A DNA stretch of 5,728 nt. Source: a bacterium ADurb.Bin374. GTDB lineage: Bacteria; Riflebacteria; Ozemobacteria; Ozemobacterales; Ozemobacteraceae. The notes under the pieces were generated by a model that was not told where the DNA came from, did no database searches, and was given only the letters and a program-made list of their open reading frames with translations. The stretch lies in assembly GCA_002068715.1 (NCBI GenBank), contig MWAR01000573.1, positions 1 through 5,728 on the forward strand. Reading direction: 5' to 3'. Positions 1 to 5,085 of the stretch are shown here, piece by piece; within the stretch, counting starts at the first letter, position 1; each line of letters begins with the position of its first letter. A program made the translations under genes and the position numbers.

Positions 1-207
1 GGTGAGGAAATCCTTCACGATCCGCGCTTTGTCCTGAACGAGCTGTGCAAGCCGCGTCCGTTCGGACTCGATCGCATTGTTTCTGCTCGCTGCAACGGCC
101 CGTTCGCCAAGCCGATCGATGAGATACATGCCGGCATACCCGATCGTCAGCAAAGGCAACAACGCTGCCAGGACGAACATCAGCGACAGTTTCGGAGCGA
201 TCCTCAT
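1..207 (-). CDS. Membrane-anchored protein, N-terminal fragment (probable signalling sensor)
   Basis: The reverse strand is open from an ATG at 207 to the window edge, giving the first 69 residues of a protein whose remainder lies to the left. It begins MRIAPKLSLM and has a hydrophobic segment at about residues 8-30 that would act as an uncleaved signal anchor. A charged, helical stretch follows at about 33-68 (rich in Arg, Glu, Ala, Gln and Lys), typical of the start of a periplasmic helical or Cache-type sensing region. This layout is usual in histidine kinases, chemoreceptors and SpoIIE-type phosphatases with N-terminal sensors, but no catalytic domain is in view, so the family is an inference. 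ATG 207 is the only start possible, because an in-frame stop lies 21-24 bases upstream. A weak GGAAAAG ribosome site sits 5 bases before it. It diverges from the DNA-repair pair. Confidence 0.75.
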   Translation of the reverse strand, partial: MRIAPKLSLMFVLAALLPLLTIGYAGMYLIDRLGERAVAASRNNAIESERTRLAQLVQDKARIVKDFLT

Positions 208-281
208 CCGGTCTTTTCCATCAGCTGGTCAGGAACCTCTCACAGGGGGGGCATTCACACCGATGCACCCATATCGATTTC

Positions 282-310
282 ATGGTACACTTTTCCCGGT
301 GACCGGACAA
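282..310 (-). promoter_or_regulatory. Sigma-70-like promoter for the leftmost minus-strand gene
   Basis: On the minus strand, TTGTCC (310-305) and TACCAT (287-282) are separated by exactly 17 bp, each matching the consensus at 4 of 6 positions. Transcription would start near 275, giving a leader of about 70 nt before the ATG at 207. A small palindrome, CCGGT-G-ACCGG at 296-306, lies between the two boxes and touches the -35. A weak plus-strand extended -10 (TGG followed by TACACT, 283-291) overlaps the minus -10 and could serve the divergent Cys-rich gene, though it has no good -35. Seen directly by reading; activity is inferred. Confidence 0.45.
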
Positions 311-358
311 GTCGCCATTCTCCCCTCCCAGCCGTGAAGACCGCACGAAAGGTGTTCG

Positions 359-607
359 ATGAACGACCAGAAGCCCCCGGCACCTCCGCCAGACGACATT
401 TACCGGAAGCTCAACATCTTCCGCCCCGTCAGCGATCCGAACGCCCCGAAAAAGCACCCTTGCCCGGACTGCTTTTCCTGCCAGTTCTGCTCGGACGAGC
501 GTTGCGCCATCTGCCTCGCCGGCCAGAACAAACGCTGCTGCCGCGCATGCACGTCCTCCGCGGCCGGGAACAAGCCGGCACCACCGACGAAAGGCGAACC
601 GAAATGA
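359..607 (+). CDS. Small cysteine-rich protein, putative metal or Fe-S binding
   Basis: An 82-residue protein that I do not recognise. Residues 1-33 are polar and proline-rich (MNDQKPPAPPPDD at the start) and residues 66-82 form a second Pro/Lys tail. Between them lie nine cysteines: C35, C38, C41, C44, C49, C52, C60, C61 and C64. The first four are a run of CxxC steps, a spacing also found in ferredoxin-like and zinc-ribbon sites, so binding of a metal or Fe-S cluster is a reasonable inference. There is no signal peptide or membrane segment, so it should be cytoplasmic. The ATG at 359 is preceded by GAAAGG with about 6 bases of spacing. The stop overlaps the next start (ATGA at 604-607), so it is probably translationally coupled to the alkylation-repair fusion. 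That suggests, without proof, a role linked to DNA repair or redox and metal sensing. Confidence 0.8.
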   Translation: MNDQKPPAPPPDDIYRKLNIFRPVSDPNAPKKHPCPDCFSCQFCSDERCAICLAGQNKRCCRACTSSAAGNKPAPPTKGEPK

Positions 608-1827
608 CCAGCGGTCACGCATTCTTCGAAACGCCGATCGGCAGATGTGCCGTTGCCTGGAGCAATCGGGGCGTTCAGGCGCTTCAATTGCCCGACGAGA
701 CGGACGAGAAAACCCTGGCGGGGCTCAGGAAGCGGGTTCCCGTATCGATGGAGCGCGCGCCATCGAAGGACGCGAAGAAGGCCATCGCGTTCGTCACCGG
801 ACTTCTCTCTGGCAACAAAACGCCGTTCCCCTTTCCGAAGCTCGATCTCGAAGACATTCCTGAATATAATATATATGTTTATAATACACTCCGCTCCGTG
901 CCCGTCGGGACGACCGTCAGCTACGGAGAACTGGCTTCGCGAACGGGAAAGCCCCGCGCAGCCCGGGCGGTGGGCCGAATCGTCGGACTCAACCCAGTCC
1001 CGCTTCTCATCCCGTGCCACCGGGTCATCGGCGCCGACGGCCATCTCCACGGATTTTCAGCACCGGGTGGAGTCGTCACGAAACGGCGGATTCTCGACCT
1101 CGAGGGGACGCAGGTTCCAAAGACGCCAGCTTTATCCGGCGGGAACACGAAGAACCCCAACAAGGCGTTCACCGACAGGAAACATCCTGTCGGCACGGCG
1201 ATGGCGGTCCGCTTTCTGAAATCCCGCGATCCGGTCATGAAAGCGCTGATCGAACGCACCGGGCCATGCGGACTCGCCGTTGACGGCATGACGAGCCTCT
1301 TCGAGACGCTTCTAGAGGCGATCGTCTACCAACAACTCACGGGCAAGGCGGCAGCCACCATCTTCGGCAGAGTGACGGACCTGTTCAGGCCGAAGAAGGT
1401 CATCGAACCCCTCGACATTCTCCGGGCATCCGACGAGGAACTGCGCAGCGCCGGCCTTTCGGGGCCGAAGATCGCGGCCATCCGCGACCTCGCCGAAAAG
1501 GCCGCCGCAGGTGAACTGCCGACCGTCGCCGAGATTCGAACACTCGACGACGAGGCGATCATCGAGCGCCTGACACGGGTGCGTGGCATCGGCCGCTGGA
1601 CCGTAGAGATGCTTCTGATCTTCGGCCTCGGAAGACCCGACGTCCTTTCGTCGGGCGATTACGGGCTCCGAAAGGGTTACGCCGTGCTGTACAACTCCGG
1701 CAGACTTCCCTCGCCACGCGAGTTCGCCGCGGCCGGTGAGCGCTGGAAACCCTGGCGAAGCGTTGCGAGCTGGTATCTCTGGCGTGCGGCGGAAGGCGTG
1801 CGGCTGCCCGGCGAAAAGAGTCGGTGA
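604..1827 (+). CDS. Bifunctional O6-methylguanine-DNA methyltransferase / AlkA-type DNA-3-methyladenine glycosylase
   Basis: A 407-residue fusion of two alkylation-repair enzymes. Residues 1-168 are an Ogt/AdaB-type methyltransferase. The acceptor motif PCHRV has Cys138 as the suicidal alkyl acceptor; upstream are SYGELA (106-111) and RAVG (121-124) with Asn130, and Glu167 of LEG completes the Cys-His-Glu network. Residues 169-199 are a polar linker rich in Thr, Asn, Lys and Pro. Residues 200-407 are a helix-hairpin-helix glycosylase of the AlkA/Mag superfamily. It has YQQLTGKAA (242-250), the hairpin LTRVRGIGRWTVEM (323-336) and the putative catalytic Asp352 in GDYG. The first half would repair O6-alkylguanine directly; the second would excise 3-methyladenine and related bases, leaving an abasic site. 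ATG 604 overlaps the upstream stop. A longer in-frame start at 334 would cover the whole Cys-rich gene and is rejected. Met200 (position 1201) begins a sequence typical of a stand-alone AlkA N-terminus, so an internal start is possible. Confidence 0.95.
   Translation: MTSGHAFFETPIGRCAVAWSNRGVQALQLPDETDEKTLAGLRKRVPVSMERAPSKDAKKAIAFVTGLLSGNKTPFPFPKLDLEDIPEYNIYVYNTLRSVPVGTTVSYGELASRTGKPRAARAVGRIVGLNPVPLLIPCHRVIGADGHLHGFSAPGGVVTKRRILDLEGTQVPKTPALSGGNTKNPNKAFTDRKHPVGTAMAVRFLKSRDPVMKALIERTGPCGLAVDGMTSLFETLLEAIVYQQLTGKAAATIFGRVTDLFRPKKVIEPLDILRASDEELRSAGLSGPKIAAIRDLAEKAAAGELPTVAEIRTLDDEAIIERLTRVRGIGRWTVEMLLIFGLGRPDVLSSGDYGLRKGYAVLYNSGRLPSPREFAAAGERWKPWRSVASWYLWRAAEGVRLPGEKSR
1172..1193 (+). repeat. 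Perfect 9-bp inverted repeat (hairpin) in the inter-domain linker of the repair fusion
   Basis: CCGACAGGA (1172-1180), a 4-base loop AACA, then TCCTGTCGG (1185-1193): all nine pairs are Watson-Crick. It lies in the linker-coding segment and ends 7 bases before the in-frame ATG at 1201 that would start a free glycosylase. No T-run follows, so it is not an intrinsic terminator. It may be a relic of the intergenic region between once-separate genes, or an mRNA structure that affects internal initiation. Confidence 0.6.
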
Positions 1828-1920
1828 TCGGGGCGCGTCTCGAGAGGGGCGAAGTCTGGAGAGCACAGGAAATCCTCGGCTGACATCGGTATTTTCTGCA
1901 CGGCCTTTTGCCATCGGCTC

Positions 1921-1949
1921 TTGACCAGATCGGCGATTGCGTGTATGTT
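1921..1949 (+). promoter_or_regulatory. Sigma-70-like promoter for the debranching enzyme gene
   Basis: TTGACC (1921-1926, 5 of 6 consensus) and TATGTT (1944-1949, 4 of 6) are separated by 17 bp. The predicted start is near 1956, leaving a leader of about 56 nt before the ATG at 2013. The 185-bp gap from the end of the repair fusion (1828-2012) holds no other gene and no convincing terminator, so some readthrough from upstream is possible. A GGTGACCGG segment at 1966-1974, just downstream of the start, also occurs in the divergent promoter region at 298-306. Confidence 0.55.
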
Positions 1950-2012
1950 CTGCGGGGGCACTCCGGGTGACCGGGTTCATGCACCGCATACATCGAACGG
2001 AAGAGTCACGAC

Positions 2013-4418
2013 ATGGAAAGCACCGCTCACCTCGAATTTCATTCAGAAAAAGCAACCTCCGTTTCCGTCGCGGGAGATTTCAACGACTGGTGCGGCTCGT
2101 CACGCGGCGCGTTCGATCCGTCGATCGGGAAGATGACGCTCGCGGGCGACTACGTCTGGACGTTCCCGCTGAAAGGCGTCGCGGCCGGCTCTCATCAGTT
2201 CAAGTTCGTGATCGACGGTGAGTGGGAGGCCGGTCCGAACCGGTCTTTCTTTCTCGATGAGAGCGGGCACCTGGTTGATCCCACCGGCGGCATCCTCTCA
2301 GTCATTCTCGAGAGTCAGACGATGATCCGCGTCAGGTTCAACTACCTCACGAAACTCCCGAAATTCCTCGAACAGCTGACATTCCATATCAAACCACATG
2401 GAACGCTCCTCAGCATAGACCGCCACCCGGCCCGTCACGGCGAAGGTGAAATCCTCGATCTGCACTGCCGCGACCTGGACATCACCTCCAACATGCACCT
2501 CGAAGTCAGGGGACTCGGCGAAAAGACCGTGACCAGGCCAGTCCTTCCCGACGGGGTGTTCACGAAATCCTTCATTTCTCAAAAACCTCTCGGCGCCGTC
2601 GCCGAAGGGAATTCAACGGTTTTCAGGCTGTTCGCGCCGCGCGCGAAGAGCGTCAGGCTCCAGCTCGCGAGCGACCCGGCCATGCACAGGCAGATCGCCT
2701 CGCAGAAAGGCACCAGGGACGCCGATGGCGTCTGGGAAATGCGCGTTCCCGGCACGCACTGGGGCTGCTTTTACGGTTTTCATGTCGAGGGGCCTGCGGG
2801 TGAGGGCGAAGGATTCGACGCAAAAAAGCTCTGGCCCGATCCGTATTGCCATGCATCCGTTCACCACAACGGACCCTCGATTCTCATCGAGCCCGGCACG
2901 ACCGGCGACGGGTTCGGCGGCTGGACCGACCAGGAGTTCAAAACACCCTCCAAGCCCGACCTGATCATCTGGGAAGCCTCGATCCGCGACCTGACGAGCC
3001 ACGAGACGGCGAACGTCGAAAAGGCACTTCAGGGCAAGTATCTCGGCCTGGCCGCAACCCCCAGCCGCGGCTCGGGCATCGATCACATGAAGAAGCTCGG
3101 GGTGAATGCCGTCGAGTTCCTGCCGGTGTTCGAGTTCGACGACGATCCCCCCGGAAGCTACCATTGGGGATACATGCCCTCCCTGTTTTTCGCCCCCGAA
3201 ACAAGTTACGCCCGGACTCCCCATGGATCGCAGGTCCACGAGTTCAAGGCCCTCGTCGACATGCTCCACCGGCACGGCATCGCCGTCCTACTCGACGTGG
3301 TCTACAACCACACGGGCGCCCCCCAGGTGCTGATGGGGACTGACCGCAAATATTTCTACCGCCACGACGGCAATCTGACGCTTCTCAATTTCAGCGGCTG
3401 CGGAAACGATTTCAAGAGCGAGAATCCCATGGCCCGCCGCATCATTCTCGACAGCCTCGAACACTGGGTGCGCGAGTATCACGTCGACGGGTTCCGGTTC
3501 GACCTCGCCGAACTTCTCGACCATGAAACCCTCGTCGCGATCGAGAAGCGACTCACCTCCGTCAAGCCCGACGTCATCCTGATCGCCGAGCCCTGGAGCT
3601 TCAGAGGCTCGAACAAGGGCCAGCTGAAAAACACGGCGTGGGCCAACTGGAACGACGATTTCCGCAACCGCGTGAAGGAAGCGGCACACGGCAGGGGAAG
3701 CGGCGACGCGCTGTTCCAGGTGTTGCGCGGCTCGATCGACCTGTGGACGGCCTCCCCCTGGGAATCCGTCAACTACGTCGAGTCGCACGACAATTTCACC
3801 CTGATGGACCACCTCACGGACCGTAAGGACCATGACGGCTCGCACCCTTCGGCACATGATATAAAGCGCAATATATTCTGTGCGGCCGCCGTTCTGCTGT
3901 CGCCGGGCATTCCCATGCTTGCCCAGGGCCAGGAAATGCTCCGCAGCAAGAAGGGGAACGGCAACTCCTACAACGCGGGCGACGGCGTGAATGCCGTCGA
4001 TTACGGTCTGCGCGAGCGGCACCGCGGGATCTTCGATTTCTATCGCGGCCTGATCGAGTTCCGGCGTTCGCCCGAGGGCCGGCTGCTCCGTGAAGCCGAT
4101 GCCGCCTCGTGCCGTGCCGTCGAGAAGCTGTACGGCAGCACGTCGTTTTCCATCGGCCTGATCTGGCGCGACCCGGAAAAACCCAAGGAAGCCCTGATCG
4201 TTCTCTTCAACGCCGACCAGCACCACAAGGCGAAGTTCACGATGAAACTCCATGCCGGCTCCTGGGTGCGACTGGTGGGAGACGGCAAGGTGTTTTCACG
4301 CACCTCGTTCGATCGCCGCGAGATGGCCGTGTCGCACGGCGACTTCGAAAACGGCGTGACGATCGAAATTCCGGCGATCGGCGTCGAAGTCTGGGCCTAC
4401 GCGGGCCGGAAGCACTGA
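2013..4418 (+). CDS. GH13 glycogen/starch debranching enzyme (pullulanase/isoamylase type) with tandem CBM48-like domains
   Basis: An 801-residue alpha-1,6-glucan debranching enzyme, probably cytoplasmic since it has no signal peptide. Residues about 5-92 form an AMPK-beta/CBM48-like glycogen-binding module with GDFNDW (21-26) and HQFKFVIDGEW (61-71). Residues about 95-190 are an unassigned beta-rich segment. Residues about 198-300 are a second E-set module (STVFRLFAPRAKSVRL), the usual N-terminal domain of debranching enzymes. The catalytic barrel follows. It has YHWGY (383-387), region I DVVYNH (428-433), region II GFRFD with nucleophile Asp497, region III IAEPW with acid/base Glu526, and region IV ESHDN with transition-state Asp593. 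GQE..RSKKGNGNSYN (638-654) resembles type I pullulanases, whereas IAEPW and the following W-x-N-W-N-D resemble isoamylase/GlgX. The C-terminal beta domain occupies about 700-798. ATG 2013 has GGAAGAG seven bases upstream. The gene has its own promoter and a strong terminator. Candidate names are pulA/amyX-like or glgX-like; the exact specificity is not decided. Confidence 0.93.
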   Translation: MESTAHLEFHSEKATSVSVAGDFNDWCGSSRGAFDPSIGKMTLAGDYVWTFPLKGVAAGSHQFKFVIDGEWEAGPNRSFFLDESGHLVDPTGGILSVILESQTMIRVRFNYLTKLPKFLEQLTFHIKPHGTLLSIDRHPARHGEGEILDLHCRDLDITSNMHLEVRGLGEKTVTRPVLPDGVFTKSFISQKPLGAVAEGNSTVFRLFAPRAKSVRLQLASDPAMHRQIASQKGTRDADGVWEMRVPGTHWGCFYGFHVEGPAGEGEGFDAKKLWPDPYCHASVHHNGPSILIEPGTTGDGFGGWTDQEFKTPSKPDLIIWEASIRDLTSHETANVEKALQGKYLGLAATPSRGSGIDHMKKLGVNAVEFLPVFEFDDDPPGSYHWGYMPSLFFAPETSYARTPHGSQVHEFKALVDMLHRHGIAVLLDVVYNHTGAPQVLMGTDRKYFYRHDGNLTLLNFSGCGNDFKSENPMARRIILDSLEHWVREYHVDGFRFDLAELLDHETLVAIEKRLTSVKPDVILIAEPWSFRGSNKGQLKNTAWANWNDDFRNRVKEAAHGRGSGDALFQVLRGSIDLWTASPWESVNYVESHDNFTLMDHLTDRKDHDGSHPSAHDIKRNIFCAAAVLLSPGIPMLAQGQEMLRSKKGNGNSYNAGDGVNAVDYGLRERHRGIFDFYRGLIEFRRSPEGRLLREADAASCRAVEKLYGSTSFSIGLIWRDPEKPKEALIVLFNADQHHKAKFTMKLHAGSWVRLVGDGKVFSRTSFDRREMAVSHGDFENGVTIEIPAIGVEVWAYAGRKH

Positions 4419-4445
4419 CGTCCCTCGCGGTAGACAAAGGCAGGC

Positions 4446-4480
4446 AGCCGCCCCTCGGGCACAACCCGGGGGCGGCTTTT
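4446..4480 (+). terminator. Rho-independent terminator after the debranching enzyme
   Basis: The left arm 4446-4459 and right arm 4465-4477 form 13 base pairs, almost all G-C, with a single bulged T at 4455 and a five-base loop CACAA. The right arm runs into TTTT (4477-4480). It lies 28 bases after the stop at 4418. Read on the minus strand, the hairpin is followed by a weak TTTG tract, so it could also serve the convergent small gene that ends at 4494. Confidence 0.9.
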
Positions 4481-4493
4481 CAGCTGGTCCGAA

Positions 4494-4688
4494 TCAGCTT
4501 TTGTGACAGGTGTCGAACTCGGGACAGCGGCCCTCGCGGGTCTCGCACTCGAGCACTCCGTCGCTCTTGCCCTTGCAGACGGATTTCATGCCGGTCATGC
4601 GGCGCGCGTGCCGGTTCAGTTCGATCTTATCTTTCCGAAGTTCCACAACCTGTTCGTCTGTAAGCTGTCGCTGAGGAGCCATCGTCAT
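4494..4688 (-). CDS. Small four-cysteine hypothetical protein (64 aa)
   Basis: I do not recognise this protein. It starts MTMAPQRQLTDEQVVELRKD, with a charged N-terminal half likely to be helical (about residues 9-32). The second half carries four cysteines (C38, C48, C55, C61) and a final His62, a number and spacing compatible with one metal site. It has no signal peptide or membrane helix. The frame stays open upstream to 4811, but the start at 4688 is chosen because AGGA lies 8 bases before it (4697-4700, read on the minus strand) and a promoter with its predicted start near 4733 would exclude the upstream ATG. An ATG two codons later (4682) is the alternative. The gene converges on the debranching enzyme and diverges from the nucleoside kinase. 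Support comes from the promoter, the ribosome site and fit between neighbours; no homology is claimed. Confidence 0.65.
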   Translation of the reverse strand: MTMAPQRQLTDEQVVELRKDKIELNRHARRMTGMKSVCKGKSDGVLECETREGRCPEFDTCHKS

Positions 4689-4693
4689 ACGGC

Positions 4694-4746
4694 GTATCCT
4701 GCCTCCGTGGAATCTGCCGGCCGTCCGGCCGGGAACGACAGGATAC
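4694..4746. repeat. Nested inverted repeats in the promoter/leader of the small Cys gene
   Basis: A perfect 8-bp inverted repeat, GTATCCTG (4694-4701) and CAGGATAC (4739-4746), encloses a perfect 16-bp near-palindrome, CCGGCCG-TC-CGGCCGG (4717-4732). On the minus strand the right outer copy covers the -10 box and the left outer copy covers the ribosome site. The inner palindrome lies at the predicted transcription start. This is the layout of a possible operator, though it could be a chance effect of GC-rich sequence. Confidence 0.5.
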
Positions 4747-4768
4747 CTGCCCCGCCCCGCTTTGGCAA
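4740..4768 (-). promoter_or_regulatory. Sigma-70-like promoter for the small four-cysteine gene
   Basis: On the minus strand, TTGCCA (4768-4763, 5 of 6) and TATCCT (4745-4740, 4 of 6) are separated by a very G-rich 17-bp spacer. The -10 sits inside a short inverted repeat, CAGG-TAT-CCTG. Transcription would begin near 4733 with a leader of about 45 nt. It is back to back with the plus-strand promoter whose -35 lies 30 bp away. Confidence 0.6.
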
Positions 4769-4797
4769 GCCACCGCGAAAATTCAGGATGAGCACTC

Positions 4798-4827
4798 TTG
4801 ACGCACGACAAGGGCGAGTGATAGATT
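4798..4827 (+). promoter_or_regulatory. Sigma-70-like promoter upstream of the nucleoside kinase leader
   Basis: TTGACG (4798-4803, 5 of 6) and TAGATT (4822-4827, 4 of 6) are separated by 18 bp. The predicted start is near 4834, about 250 nt before the kinase ATG at 5086. I found no equally good promoter closer to the gene. The long leader is the reason to consider attenuation or a separate small RNA. Confidence 0.45.
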
Positions 4828-4833
4828 CACCCG

Positions 4834-4967
4834 GTTATATGAGAAAAACGGCGAAACACGCCGTGTCGAAAAGGAAAGGAACGAAGCCGGCCCAGCCGGG
4901 GCACGGCGTTTTGAGAGATGAACCTCTGCCTCCTCGCGCGATTCCGGACCGCTCCTCGAATCTTTTT
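4834..4967 (+). ncRNA. Candidate structured leader or small RNA ending in a terminator-like hairpin
   Basis: The gene-free stretch 4689-5085 contains, downstream of the plus promoter, a run of about 134 nt with several pairing options. ACGGCG (4848-4853) pairs with CGCCGT (4859-4864). The overlapping segment ACGCCGTG (4858-4865) pairs instead with CACGGCGT (4902-4909), which is followed by TTT. Between them is a compact CCGGC-CCA-GCCGG hairpin (4887-4899). The stretch ends at a hairpin with a T5 tract (4940-4967). Mutually exclusive pairings before a terminator are what a transcription attenuator shows; a free small RNA of about 130 nt would look the same. No known riboswitch class is recognised. 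An in-frame ATG at 4839 lacks a ribosome site. All of this is inferred from pairing by eye. Confidence 0.3.
4940..4967 (+). terminator. Terminator-like hairpin in the nucleoside kinase leader
   Basis: GATTC (4940-4944) pairs with GAATC (4958-4962), and inside it GGA (4946-4948) pairs with TCC (4953-4955) around the loop CCGC. Five T residues follow directly (4963-4967). The stem is short and has an internal loop, so it is weaker than the terminator at 4446-4480. Its position between promoter and gene suggests conditional termination. Confidence 0.4.
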
Positions 4968-4981
4968 ACCGCCCACCGGAC

Positions 4982-5024
4982 GGCGCATAGGCCTCTGAAC
5001 CAGTTTTCAGAACGGCTTTGCGCC
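4982..5024 (+). repeat. Imperfect hairpin shortly before the nucleoside kinase start
   Basis: Three consecutive helices are separated by small internal loops: GGCGCA (4982-4987) with TGCGCC (5019-5024), GCC (4991-4993) with GGC (5014-5016), and CTGAA (4995-4999) with TTCAG (5006-5010), around a 6-base loop. No T-run follows. The structure ends about 50 bases before the ribosome site and does not block it. Confidence 0.4.
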
Positions 5025-5085
5025 ATGCGCAGGCCGGGTTTCCGCGTGCAAGAACCTATGCGTATATCATCAACAGGGAGATACC

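Noticed and set aside
221..283. A 20-codon leader peptide (MKSIWVHRC start) upstream of the left minus gene
   Set aside because: Its ATG overlaps the predicted -10 box, so it would precede the transcript start, and it has no ribosome site.
334..606. Upstream in-frame GTG extension of the repair fusion by 90 residues
   Set aside because: The extension would cover the whole Cys-rich gene in another frame, has an Arg/Pro/Leu-rich composition typical of an off-frame reading, and the methyltransferase fold begins at the ATG at 604.
221..622. Minus-strand open frame of 133 codons opposite the Cys-rich gene
   Set aside because: Its sequence is Arg/Ala/Val-rich antisense reading with no recognisable domain, and it overlaps a well-supported plus gene.
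3288..4253. Minus-strand open frame of 321 codons inside the debranching enzyme gene
   Set aside because: Long antisense frames are common in GC-rich genes. It lies wholly opposite conserved GH13 motifs, and I recognise no motif in its own sequence.
5063..5070. TATATC/TATCAT as a -10 box close to the kinase start
   Set aside because: No acceptable -35 lies 16-18 bp upstream, and transcription from there would begin at or within the ribosome site.
4689..5085. tRNA, known riboswitch or CRISPR repeats in the long gap
   Set aside because: No cloverleaf, no recognised riboswitch core and no regularly spaced direct repeats were seen; only the hairpins described.
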